IMG/VR virus record: IMGVR_UViG_3300021961_000522
Location: 1 to 26,940 of that record
DNA: 26,940 bases
Direction: 5' to 3' (one strand)
Origin: a virus
The stretch's first letter is position 1. Each line of letters opens with the position of its first letter. Positions 13,721-21,274 of this stretch are shown one piece after another. The translations under genes and the position numbers were made by a program. The notes beneath the pieces were generated by a model. The model was not told where the DNA came from. It saw nothing but the letters and a program-made list of their open reading frames with translations, and ran no database searches.

Positions 13721-14480
13721 ATTTCTTGATTATGGTTATGATGATATCAAATGTGATGTCAAATTACCACTTCCTATCGTAGAAGAGTTTGATGATATCA
13801 GAGTTGTTCGTGATGATTTACTTGATGGTGGAACTAAACGAAGAGCGTTTACTCAATATGTTGCATCACTTCCTGATATAGAAGAGTTTGTATATGCATC
13901 GCCTCGTCAAGGATATGCACAATTATCATTAGCATATGCATGTAAAGATTTAGATAGAAAATGTACCGTGACTGTTCCAAAGGGTAAACGATATTGGTTA
14001 ACTGATGAGGCAGAAGAGTTGGGTGCTAATATCATAGAGGTTCCAATGGGATACTTAACAAATATACAACATAAGGCTAGAGTATATTGTGAAGAGAATG
14101 GAGCTCACTTGATTCCGTTTGGTGGAGACCATCCAATCATCATTGAGGCAATGTGTAGAGCGGCTATGAGTTTGGATTCAATTAAACGATTCGAACATCC
14201 AACAGAAGTTTGGACTGTTATGAGTAGTGGTGTATTAAGTAGAGGTTTACAAAGAGCATGGCCTAATGCAAAATTTTATGGTGTACAAATAGGACACAAC
14301 ACAACAGAAGACGAGATGGGTAGAGCAGAAACATTTCGTTCTAAATATAAATTTCAACAAGAGTGTAAGAAAGATGAATTACCACCATTTCCGAGTTCAC
14401 TAACTTATGATAGTAAGGCTTGGACATTCATCAAAGAACACGCAACTAAAGGAGCATTATTTTGGAATGTGGGAAAGTAG
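13710..14480 (+). CDS. PLP-dependent enzyme, fold type II (ACC deaminase/D-cysteine desulfhydrase-like), GTG start
   Basis: The 256-residue product resembles the tryptophan-synthase-beta superfamily. Asp-Asp-Leu-Leu-Asp-Gly-Gly-Thr-Lys43-Arg-Arg corresponds to the DD...GGNKxR motif whose Lys forms the Schiff base with PLP. ASPRQGYAQ matches the substrate-binding loop (normally SxGN), and MSSGVLSRGL occupies the place of the phosphate-binding glycine loop. It is shorter than bacterial relatives of about 330 residues. The loops differ from consensus, so substrate and reaction (desulfhydration, deamination or beta-replacement) are open. The start is GTG, overlapping the previous gene by 11 bases; its end overlaps the next by 19. 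Confidence 0.75.
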   Translation: MISKFLDYGYDDIKCDVKLPLPIVEEFDDIRVVRDDLLDGGTKRRAFTQYVASLPDIEEFVYASPRQGYAQLSLAYACKDLDRKCTVTVPKGKRYWLTDEAEELGANIIEVPMGYLTNIQHKARVYCEENGAHLIPFGGDHPIIIEAMCRAAMSLDSIKRFEHPTEVWTVMSSGVLSRGLQRAWPNAKFYGVQIGHNTTEDEMGRAETFRSKYKFQQECKKDELPPFPSSLTYDSKAWTFIKEHATKGALFWNVGK

Positions 14481-15619
14481 TAGTTACTCGATTACGAAGT
14501 ACAGAATATTATAAGGGTGAACCACTAAATCATATTGTTGATTCACATTATCATTTGTTAAATAACTTCATAGAAAAATATGATACGTGGCCACATAATT
14601 TTGATACATACAATTGTTCTTTACCATCACGAGAAAAGAAAAGAACTAATGTTAGAGATTTAAATATACTTAAAGAATCTGATGTGTTGATAATACCAAG
14701 TGAAGCTGAATTTGCTTATAACATATATGGTAGGATTCAAAATCTATTGATGGGTAGAAGTTGGGGGATGGTAGAATATATGAGAGAAATTTTAAAAGAT
14801 AATCCTAAACCAAGAAAAGTTATTTTGTTCACGAGTGATAAAGCAGATACAATAGAATTATATAGAGATAAGGTTTTTAAAGATATTCCTAATTTAACAT
14901 TTTATCAAATAGATGAGAGTGAGTTTCCAGGTGGATTACATCATTTAAAATATATAAACATAAAAAAACAAAATCTTAATACAACAAAAAATAAAGATTT
15001 TGGTTATTGGGGAACTTCTAAAAGATTTAAAATAGATTCTACATCAGAGATGAGAGATTATCATGTAAAGGATTATTATAAAGATGGTAAGATTGTAAAG
15101 TATGGTACTGCTGGATGTGAACTAAAAACAAGATTTATAGAACCATTATATGTTGGTAAAGAATCAAAAGATGAACGACACTTGATATTAAAAGAAATTT
15201 ATAAAGATGAATCAATTAGTAATAATTTAATTGGATACTTTGATGGATTTCAATACACACATAAGTTCGATAAGAATATGACTAATATTTTACCACACTT
15301 ATCAGAATGTAAATTTACACTTTGTTTTAATTGGCCAGGACAAGAAGAACATTTAACTTCAAGATACAATGAGGCATTAGGTTGTGATATTATTCCATTA
15401 GTATGGCAAAATTATGATAGTAATAATCAGTTAGTATTGGATGATAGACAAAGAATGTTTTCTTTCGAAGATATAAAAAAGTGCTTGACTTCTACATCAG
15501 AAAGTGTTAGATTACAATGGTTAAATTCTATTCAAGAAAAGTATTTAAGTGTAACTAAACCAATAGAATATTATGAGGAATCATTTAACCAAAAATTAAT
15601 GGAGATACTAAATGATTGA
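14462..15619 (+). CDS. glycosyltransferase-like protein (GT-B type candidate), TTG start
   Basis: The 385-residue product starts at TTG 14462 inside the PLP gene. It has an N-terminal region with a Rossmann-like strand (ESDVLIIPSEAEFAYNIYG) and PRKVILFTSDKAD. The C-terminal portion (ECKFTLCFNWPGQEEHLTSRYNEALGCDIIPLVW) resembles the nucleotide-sugar-binding end of GT-B and exostosin-type transferases, where a conserved R/E-containing helix precedes a G(C/A)xIPL strand. It may transfer sugar to phage DNA or to a surface component. Exact donor and acceptor cannot be read from sequence. Confidence 0.55.
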   Translation: MECGKVVVTRLRSTEYYKGEPLNHIVDSHYHLLNNFIEKYDTWPHNFDTYNCSLPSREKKRTNVRDLNILKESDVLIIPSEAEFAYNIYGRIQNLLMGRSWGMVEYMREILKDNPKPRKVILFTSDKADTIELYRDKVFKDIPNLTFYQIDESEFPGGLHHLKYINIKKQNLNTTKNKDFGYWGTSKRFKIDSTSEMRDYHVKDYYKDGKIVKYGTAGCELKTRFIEPLYVGKESKDERHLILKEIYKDESISNNLIGYFDGFQYTHKFDKNMTNILPHLSECKFTLCFNWPGQEEHLTSRYNEALGCDIIPLVWQNYDSNNQLVLDDRQRMFSFEDIKKCLTSTSESVRLQWLNSIQEKYLSVTKPIEYYEESFNQKLMEILND

Positions 15620-16487
15620 TAAGATTTATATACCTACACTTGGCAGACCTAATGAACAAGTAACTTGGGATAATCTACCAAAACAATTACAAGAAAAAGT
15701 TTGTTTTGTTATTCATGAAAGAGAAAAAGATTTATATGATTATGATGCAGAGTATTTAGTATTATCTGATAAACTAAACACTATTGCAAAAGTTAGGAAA
15801 GAAATTATATATAACGCTGATGAACAACGATTTTGTATGTGGGATGATGATGTTATTTTCTATAGAAGAAATAGAAAGTATTATGGTGATTTAAGAATTG
15901 ATGGAGTTTATATTCCAGATGTATTAAAGGAAGATGGGAAACCATTATCAAAATGGAAAATGGAATATAGAGATTTTGTAGAGATGTTTGCTCAATTTAA
16001 TGAGTGGTTTGATAATGAAAAAACTTTAGTTCATATTGGACATAGAAGAACTAACTTACCACCATTAGGTTCAACACATGATAATATATTTTTTAATTCT
16101 ATGCATTGTATTGATGGTAAAAAATGTAAGAAGTTTAGAGAGTATGTTGATTGGGATTTATGTCAAGTTGGTGAAGATGCTAACTTTATGTTAGAGTATT
16201 TAACACGAGGTTACACAAACCGAAGAACAGATTTATATTCAGCACATTGGGGTTCATATCAAGAGGGTGGATGTTCGGAGTATCGAGATGCGGAGTTCCA
16301 CAATAAAGAACATGAGAAGTTGATGAACAAGTGGCCAGAGTATGTAAGTGTTAGAAAAGAAATGATGGCTCAAGGTAAAGATGGAAAAAACATTGGTATG
16401 ATAAAAGAGTTTAAATATAATATGAAAAAAGCACATCAAGATTCTACAAACAAGTATTTAAAAAATCTTAAAAAATTTGATAACTAA
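15612..16487 (+). CDS. glycosyltransferase-like protein (GT-A type, DDD motif)
   Basis: The 291-residue product starts IYIPTLGRPNEQVTWDNLP, the usual first strand and loop of GT-A transferases. It has CMWDDDVIFYRR with Asp78-Asp79-Asp80 where the metal-binding DxD lies. Further on, DWDLCQVGEDANFMLEYLTRG resembles the conserved acidic catalytic helix. The fold and length fit a small sugar transferase. It overlaps the previous GT-like gene by eight bases (with GGAG at the correct distance), so both are probably made together. DNA-base, capsular or virion glycosylation are possible. Confidence 0.7.
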   Translation: MIDKIYIPTLGRPNEQVTWDNLPKQLQEKVCFVIHEREKDLYDYDAEYLVLSDKLNTIAKVRKEIIYNADEQRFCMWDDDVIFYRRNRKYYGDLRIDGVYIPDVLKEDGKPLSKWKMEYRDFVEMFAQFNEWFDNEKTLVHIGHRRTNLPPLGSTHDNIFFNSMHCIDGKKCKKFREYVDWDLCQVGEDANFMLEYLTRGYTNRRTDLYSAHWGSYQEGGCSEYRDAEFHNKEHEKLMNKWPEYVSVRKEMMAQGKDGKNIGMIKEFKYNMKKAHQDSTNKYLKNLKKFDN

Positions 16488-16504
16488 AAATGGAGAAATA
16501 ATAA

Positions 16505-17281
16505 ATGACACAATTAACACAAGACCAATTGGTAGGAAACTATCAGAAACTTCGTAGGTTGGTTAATGATACATTTTCAGGTGAAAGACTTGAACGATTA
16601 AATGAAATGTATGATACCTTAGAAGATAGAATGATAGTTGCTCCAGCAAGTGGTAAGGAACATTATCATAACGCCTTTGTAGGTGGTTATGTAGAGCATG
16701 TTCTTCATGTAGCTAGTTTAGCTCTAAAGATAAACAAGTTATGGAAAGACAATGGAGCTCATATAAATTATACAAATGAAGAATTAGTATTTGCAGCTCT
16801 TCATCACGACTTAGGTAAAGTTGGTGATTTAGAGGGTGAGTATTATTCACCAAACGATTCAGATTGGCATCGTAAGAATCAAGGATTGATTTTCAAACAC
16901 AATGATGAGATTCAATACATGACTGTTACTGATAGAGCAATCTTTTTATTGAATCACTTTGGTGTAAAGATGTCCAAGTGGGAATACATTGGATTAAAAT
17001 TAACTGATGGGATGTATGAAGAGGCTAACAAAAGTTACTACACAGGTTATATTCACGCAACTCGTCTTCGTAGTAATATTGCTTATGTTCTACACCAAGC
17101 TGATATGATGGCTACTCATCTTGAATATGATAAATGGGAACAAGGTGAAGAACAATCTAAACAAGAAGTTAGTAAGAAAGTTTCTAATATTAAACAAGCA
17201 GTAAATACAGAAGTAGAAACTAAACTCACAGGTGATTCACCAAAGGATTTATTTGAAGAGTTGTTTGGAGAGAAAAAATGA
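16505..17281 (+). CDS. HD-domain hydrolase
   Basis: The 258-residue product has an HD-superfamily metal site: His53/His55 in KEHYHNAFVGGY, His65 in VEHVLHV, His101-Asp102 in ALHHDLGK, and a later Asp in LHQADMMATHL. These enzymes remove phosphates from nucleotides or cleave phosphodiesters (for example dNTPs, ppGpp, cyclic nucleotides). A long charged helix (KQEVSKKVSNIKQAV) and an acidic-basic tail (DLFEELFGEKK) follow. AATGGAG precedes the ATG. Possible use in nucleotide-pool control or against host signalling is inferred. Confidence 0.85.
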   Translation: MTQLTQDQLVGNYQKLRRLVNDTFSGERLERLNEMYDTLEDRMIVAPASGKEHYHNAFVGGYVEHVLHVASLALKINKLWKDNGAHINYTNEELVFAALHHDLGKVGDLEGEYYSPNDSDWHRKNQGLIFKHNDEIQYMTVTDRAIFLLNHFGVKMSKWEYIGLKLTDGMYEEANKSYYTGYIHATRLRSNIAYVLHQADMMATHLEYDKWEQGEEQSKQEVSKKVSNIKQAVNTEVETKLTGDSPKDLFEELFGEKK

Positions 17282-17529
17282 TAGTAGAAATAATACTTGG
17301 TTGTTTAGCAGTTACATTTGGATACACAACATTTAACCTTACGAAAAAAGTAGAGAGGTTAGAGGGTTGGATTGAAGAATATGCTGCAAAAATAATCATA
17401 ACAAAAAACGTACTCGATGAATTAGATTCAGAGGGTAAGTTTGAAGCCGATGATGAAATCGGTGTAGTGTTTAAAGGAATACAAGACACAATTACTGAAT
17501 TAGAAACTATAACAGATAAGGAGATATAA
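17278..17529 (+). CDS. membrane-anchored small protein
   Basis: The 83-residue product starts with one hydrophobic helix (MIVEIILGCLAVTFGYTTF). A heptad-like stretch (NLTKKVERLEGWIEEY) and an acidic tail (LDELDSEGKFEADDEIGVVFKGIQDTITELE) follow. It overlaps the HD gene (ATGA) and the sigma gene (TAATG). No family was named, although the tail pattern is of a type common in T4-like phages next to replication and transcription genes. Confidence 0.7.
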   Translation: MIVEIILGCLAVTFGYTTFNLTKKVERLEGWIEEYAAKIIITKNVLDELDSEGKFEADDEIGVVFKGIQDTITELETITDKEI

Positions 17530-18251
17530 TGCCAAGAAAAGCAGCAAAGGGTTCACCAAGATATTACTTCCATCAAGGAACAGAAGATGCAATCATCAGA
17601 CACAATAAAGAAACTCGTCCACATATGAGAGAACGAATTTACAATGAACATATCAGAACACCTTTTGAGAAGTTGGCTGAAAATATCATTCATACGTTTA
17701 AGTTTTATTACTTTGATGTTCCAAGTTCAGATGTAATGCACGAAGTAGTAAGTTTCTTGTATATGAATATGCATAAATTCACAGAGGGTAAGGGTAAAGC
17801 ATTCTCTTACTTTAGTATTGTTGCTAAGAACTATTTGATTCTACATAACAACAATAACTACAAACGATTGAAACAACATGATAGTGAGGAAGTTACGGAT
17901 TACAAGAGAGACCCGGTAACTGAAATGAGAGGTAAGGAAAATAAAGAAATAAAGATTGAGTACTTACAACAAATGGTTGAGTATTGGCAAAATAATCTAA
18001 CAACTGTTTTCAAACGAAAGAAAGATTTAGATGTAGCTAATGCTGTAGTTCAGTTAATTGAGATGAAAGATAGTATTGATAACTTCAATAAGAAAGCTCT
18101 ATACATCTTGATTCGTGAGATGACTGGTTCAAACACACAACACATCACTCGTGTAATTAACGTGATGAAGAAACATCATGAACAATTACATAAAACCTAT
18201 ATTGCTACAGGTTCTATCGAAACTCGATACACAGGTAGTTGGAACTTATAA
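17529..18251 (+). CDS. 55: T4 gp55-like late-transcription sigma factor
   Basis: The 240-residue product contains a central sigma region-2-like segment, HEVVSFLYMNMHKFTEGKGK followed by AFSYFSIVAKNYLILHNNNNYKR (about residues 74-117). This is the hallmark of gp55 proteins that direct host RNA polymerase to TATAAATA late promoters. A C-terminal basic helix-rich part (YILIREMTGSNTQHITRVINVMKKHHEQ) follows. T4 gp55 is 185 residues, so this version is longer. The start overlaps the previous stop. A TATAAATA site lies about 480 bases downstream in front of the baseplate genes, consistent with its role. Confidence 0.8.
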   Translation: MPRKAAKGSPRYYFHQGTEDAIIRHNKETRPHMRERIYNEHIRTPFEKLAENIIHTFKFYYFDVPSSDVMHEVVSFLYMNMHKFTEGKGKAFSYFSIVAKNYLILHNNNNYKRLKQHDSEEVTDYKRDPVTEMRGKENKEIKIEYLQQMVEYWQNNLTTVFKRKKDLDVANAVVQLIEMKDSIDNFNKKALYILIREMTGSNTQHITRVINVMKKHHEQLHKTYIATGSIETRYTGSWNL

Positions 18252-18278
18252 GAATTTGTTAATAAACAGATGAGGTAA

Positions 18279-18365
18279 ATGATGGAATTTACAAGTTACT
18301 TAGTGATTGCAGGATTTGCAGTTGCTGGATACTTCTTAGTGAAATACTTTCAACGAGGAGTATAA
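18279..18365 (+). CDS. tiny membrane protein (28 aa)
   Basis: After GAGG (18272-18275) an ATG at 18279 (or 18282) opens a frame to TAA 18363-18365. The product, MMEFTSYLVIAGFAVAGYFLVKYFQRGV, would be one membrane helix with a basic end. It fills the gap between the sigma gene and the terminator hairpin, which begins seven bases after its stop. Confidence 0.55.
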   Translation: MMEFTSYLVIAGFAVAGYFLVKYFQRGV

Positions 18366-18372
18366 AATAAAA

Positions 18373-18402
18373 AAGGGGAAGCCTCGGAAAAGACTTCCCC
18401 TT
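18373..18402. terminator. bidirectional hairpin terminator
   Basis: AAGGGGAAG (18373-18381) and CTTCCCCTT (18394-18402) form a nine-pair stem with a 12-base loop. It separates converging transcripts: + strand genes end at 18365 and the minus-strand gene ends at 18423. Read on the minus strand it is followed by TTTTTTATTTT, a good Rho-independent tail; the + strand tail (TTATTATCT) is weaker. Confidence 0.85.
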
Positions 18403-18422
18403 ATTATCTATCCGATATAGTA

Positions 18423-18644
18423 CTACTTACGGAATAAACCGACTAACACCAACAAAGCGACTAATCCAGCAAATCCAGATTCGCCGAATGTGTTGATTAT
18501 AGATGTTAGATTTCCAATAACATTGACACCAAAGATACCACTTCCGAAAATTACTTCAGAAATCGCCCCAATGGCTACAAACGATAACATTAAATCCGCT
18601 AAGTCATTAATGTATCCTTTGACGAGTGTTATGATTTCCTTCAT
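18423..18644 (-). CDS. small hydrophobic two-helix protein (holin candidate), only minus-strand gene
   Basis: The 73-residue product starts MKEIITLVKGYINDLADLML. It has one strongly hydrophobic/Gly-rich region (FVAIGAISEVIFGSGIFGVNVIG, about 21-44) and a second (SGFAGLVALLVLVGLF, about 56-71), ending RK. Two membrane segments with a short basic tail resemble small class II holins, or a short membrane-bound coat-like protein. No family proof is seen. On its strand a very strong GGGAG site precedes the ATG, and the shared terminator closes it. Being the sole gene against the direction of the window, with its own signals, it is probably separately timed. Confidence 0.75.
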   Translation of the reverse strand: MKEIITLVKGYINDLADLMLSFVAIGAISEVIFGSGIFGVNVIGNLTSIINTFGESGFAGLVALLVLVGLFRK

Positions 18645-18798
18645 ATGGTCTTTCTCCCGTTAGTTATCAATTAAGTCGGATTTCCACCGACACAATAATA
18701 ACTATTGTATATATTTAGAAAAATAAAATGGTATATAAATATATACACCGATTTTTTGATAGTTTTATATTTATTATTGATAACTTACAGGTGAAAAT
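18645..18798. promoter_or_regulatory. divergent regulatory region with inverted repeat
   Basis: This 154-base space separates the minus-strand small gene from the baseplate operon. A perfect 10-base inverted repeat, AGTTATCAAT at 18662-18671 and ATTGATAACT at 18776-18785, places the same leader (ATTGATAACT followed by (T/A)AC and a G-rich ribosome site) just upstream of both starts. A hairpin GTCGG-ATTTCCA-CCGAC (about 18675-18691) lies in the leader of the minus-strand gene. GTATATA-AA-TATATAC at 18731-18746 is nearly palindromic. Confidence 0.6.
18734..18741 (+). promoter_or_regulatory. T4-type late promoter core TATAAATA
   Basis: TATAAATA is the exact -10 box recognised by gp55 sigma in T4-like phages. 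This copy is intergenic, on the coding strand of the baseplate operon, about 58 bases before the first ATG (18799). The only other copy I saw on the + strand (19699-19706) is inside a gene. Confidence 0.7.
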
Positions 18799-19176
18799 AT
18801 GGCAATAGATTTCGAAATATTCGAGGGTAAAACCCTTTCAGATGTGTTCAAAGACATCTATGATAACTCAGCAAACAATAAAAAACAATTAGAAGTACTA
18901 ATGAAAGAGATTGTTGGGTTTATTAAAGATGGGGATACCGCTGTGCAAATAGTTCCTATGTTAAAGGAATACTTAGAAATCAATGTTAAGAACGATGAAC
19001 AACTTGTTAAGTTAGCAACCATTGTACAAAGGTTAGCACAAGCGGGTAGTAAACAAGATTCAGATAGTGAATTTGGTTTAACGGATGCAGAAAAAGACCA
19101 ATTAATGAAAAACATAACCGATACGGTTCATGAGTTACAAGACCATACAGATAATATCACAGCAAAGGTAAATTAA
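18799..19176 (+). CDS. baseplate-operon protein, function unknown
   Basis: The 125-residue, acidic, mostly helical product begins MAIDFEIFEGKTLSDVFKDIY and ends HELQDHTDNITAKVN. Helices around 22-45 and 50-85 are separated by short turns, and there is no membrane segment. As first gene after the late promoter and just before a probable hub/spike gene, it is probably a virion or assembly component. ACAGGTGA upstream serves as ribosome site. Confidence 0.65.
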   Translation: MAIDFEIFEGKTLSDVFKDIYDNSANNKKQLEVLMKEIVGFIKDGDTAVQIVPMLKEYLEINVKNDEQLVKLATIVQRLAQAGSKQDSDSEFGLTDAEKDQLMKNITDTVHELQDHTDNITAKVN

Positions 19177-19183
19177 AAAACAT

Positions 19184-20362
19184 ATGAGTGGTGGATTTAA
19201 CATAAAAAAAGATTCACGAACAACACCAGTAATTCAAGGTGGGATACAAACTTTCAATACTTTAAAAAAGTATCTGAAGATTGCCCAACAAGATAATAGA
19301 TTTTATGAACTTGAACCAATTGAAGTTTTAGAGGTGTTGTTGGATAGTAGATTGCCATCGTTTCCAAAAAAACAAGATGGTACACCTGATTATCAATATC
19401 TTGGTGCAGTAATTGGTAGAGGTATTATTACTGAACAAGGATTGAATATAGATAAATGTAAAATTTTTAAACCATTAAATCCTAATGTTCATACGATTCC
19501 TGTTGTTGGTGAAGTATTAGTTTCTGGTGAATATCTTGGTGATAATTATTACTTTTCACAAATAAATATTTTTGGTAATCCAAGTATAAATACACAACAT
19601 GGAATTAGTAAAATAAAATCAGAAAATACTTTAAGTTCTAATATAGGTAGAATAACAGCAAATAAAGGTGATGAGAATGGTACTGAAATTGGATACTATA
19701 TAAATAAAGAAACTGATGCTCGTAGATTATTACCTAAAGAGGGTGATGTAATTATTGATGGTAGGTTTGGAAATGCAATTCGTTTAGGTAGTGATGAAAG
19801 AAATCAAAATCCAAATTCACCAAATATCATTTTAACTGCAGGAACAACAAAAGAAGGAAATAAAAAAGAACCTGTAAGAGAAAACATTGATAAAGATGGT
19901 TCAAGTATTCATCTTGTTACAAACCAAGAATTAGATTATTCACCTGCTAAAAAAACTATTTTTGAAAATAAAAAAGGTAAAAATATTTTACTAAGTTCAG
20001 ATAACATTATATTTAATACTAAGAACAAAGGTGATGTTGGAATGTTTAGTTCCAATCTTATTTCAATAGGTGCAGTTAAACAAGTTGTTGTGGAGACACC
20101 CGATACACTTGTGGATTCAGATAAAGTTGTTTTTAAATCACCAGTAGTGAAAATAGGAAGTGATAGTGCATCACAACCACAAGTATTAGGAAGAACATTA
20201 AATACATTGTTAAACCAATTATCATCAGCATTAATTACCTTTGGAACAGGATTAACATCAACGAATGTATCGAACAAAGGAGCTGGATTAGTTGGACAAG
20301 TATCTTCGATTCAAGCACAATTGGATAGATTTTTAAGTAGTAAACATAGAATTGATAAATAA
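19184..20362 (+). CDS. probable baseplate hub/spike-type structural protein (gp5-like candidate)
   Basis: The 392-residue product lacks membrane helices. Its first third is alpha/beta; around residues 110-125 NPNVHTIPVVGEVLVSGEYLG resembles the OB-fold found in gp5-type hub proteins. GDVIIDGRFGNAIRLGSD (about 187-204) is a motif repeated in marine T4-like virion proteins. The later part has repeated strands, and a C-terminal helical end (SSIQAQLDRFLSSKHRIDK). No lysozyme domain was seen, unlike T4 gp5. Its place directly before gp25 supports a baseplate role. Confidence 0.6.
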   Translation: MSGGFNIKKDSRTTPVIQGGIQTFNTLKKYLKIAQQDNRFYELEPIEVLEVLLDSRLPSFPKKQDGTPDYQYLGAVIGRGIITEQGLNIDKCKIFKPLNPNVHTIPVVGEVLVSGEYLGDNYYFSQINIFGNPSINTQHGISKIKSENTLSSNIGRITANKGDENGTEIGYYINKETDARRLLPKEGDVIIDGRFGNAIRLGSDERNQNPNSPNIILTAGTTKEGNKKEPVRENIDKDGSSIHLVTNQELDYSPAKKTIFENKKGKNILLSSDNIIFNTKNKGDVGMFSSNLISIGAVKQVVVETPDTLVDSDKVVFKSPVVKIGSDSASQPQVLGRTLNTLLNQLSSALITFGTGLTSTNVSNKGAGLVGQVSSIQAQLDRFLSSKHRIDK

Positions 20363-20377
20363 ACACAGGAGTTAGAA

Positions 20378-20845
20378 ATGACTAAAAAAGCACTTGTAAA
20401 AATAATACAAGAAGTTGTAAGGCGAGAAGTACAAAAAGAGGTAAAGAAACTATTTATTAATGAGAATAAATCGTCTCTAAAATCTCTTGCACCTAAACAA
20501 GTTGTAAAATCAGTACAGAGAAAAGAATCTGTACAATACACAGAAAATAAAGCATTAAATGATGTACTAAATGAAACAGTTGCTTTAAGTAAAGGTGATG
20601 AAATGGATGAGTATCCAACAATGGGTGGTGGAGCATTTGATTCATCAAGAGCTACCGAACTATTGGGATATGGAGATAGTATTGGAGCAGGTAGTGATAA
20701 AGAAACACAACGAAACATGATAGCTGCACAAACATTAAGAGAAAAGAATTTAAGTGCAAATGATGTACCTGAAAGTGTACTAAATGCTTTAACAAGAGAT
20801 TATTCAGATTTAATGAAACACGATAAGTTTAAGAGTAAAAAATAA
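20378..20845 (+). CDS. baseplate-operon protein, function unknown
   Basis: The 155-residue product begins with an amphipathic basic helix (KIIQEVVRREVQKEVKKLF). A disordered Lys/Ser/Gln part follows, then a Gly-rich motif (PTMGGGAFDSSRATELLGYGD) and a C-terminal helix pair. CAGGAG lies before the ATG, and the end overlaps the gp25-like start (TAATG). Probably a virion or assembly component by location; not recognised by family. Confidence 0.6.
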   Translation: MTKKALVKIIQEVVRREVQKEVKKLFINENKSSLKSLAPKQVVKSVQRKESVQYTENKALNDVLNETVALSKGDEMDEYPTMGGGAFDSSRATELLGYGDSIGAGSDKETQRNMIAAQTLREKNLSANDVPESVLNALTRDYSDLMKHDKFKSKK

Positions 20846-21273
20846 TGGCAACAAAAAATGTAGTAAGAGTAATTAATGAAGACCCAGATTCATATTTTGG
20901 TTTAACATTTCCTTTAAAGGAAGGAGTTGATAATAACTTTATTAGGTCAAGTACTTTAAGAGAACAGGCTTCATCTAATATAAAAAACTTACTACTAACT
21001 ATAAAAGGTGAACGAGTAGGACAACCTAATTTCGGTAGTAGATTATCAGAAATATTATTTGAACCAATTAATGAAGAGATTGGTGATAGAATACAATCTG
21101 CTATAGAAGAGGCTTTAGAAGAATGGTTACCTTACGTAGTAGCTGAAAATGTTACTACTTTTGTTGATGAAAAAAATCCAAACTTAATTACTGTTTCTTT
21201 AGAATTTAGAGTTACTATTGATGACCCGGATGCAATAGAAACTATTACATTTAATTTTAATACTGGAGTTTAA
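20845..21273 (+). CDS. 25: gp25-like baseplate wedge protein
   Basis: The 142-residue product matches the gp25/GPW lysozyme-like wedge family in length (T4 gp25 is 132). Key features are LLLTIKGERVGQPNFGSRL followed by SEILFEP (about 49-74), the conserved GER...PxFG...LFE core, and the closing strand pair (LITVSLEFRVTI ... ETITFNFN). It joins gp6 in the wedge that starts sheath assembly. It lies directly before the gp6-like gene, as in T4. Confidence 0.9.
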   Translation: MATKNVVRVINEDPDSYFGLTFPLKEGVDNNFIRSSTLREQASSNIKNLLLTIKGERVGQPNFGSRLSEILFEPINEEIGDRIQSAIEEALEEWLPYVVAENVTTFVDEKNPNLITVSLEFRVTIDDPDAIETITFNFNTGV

Positions 21274-21274
21274 G

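Noticed and set aside
14440-14490. Frameshift joining the PLP enzyme and the GT-like protein
   Set aside because: The PLP frame ends naturally after a conserved-looking FWNVGK end and the next protein is of a different fold; overlap by translational coupling explains it, although it was kept as a point to check.
19699-19706. Second TATAAATA late-promoter core
   Set aside because: It lies inside the hub/spike-like gene, with no gene start close downstream; chance occurrence is likely in AT-rich coding DNA.
19936-20277. Minus-strand ORF of 113 codons
   Set aside because: Shadow of the hub/spike-like gene, with no signals or recognisable protein features.
20311-20718. Minus-strand ORF of 135 codons
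   Set aside because: It lies opposite two well-supported + strand genes, has no ribosome site and a Ser/Phe/Leu composition typical of antisense reading of Lys/Glu/Asp-rich genes.
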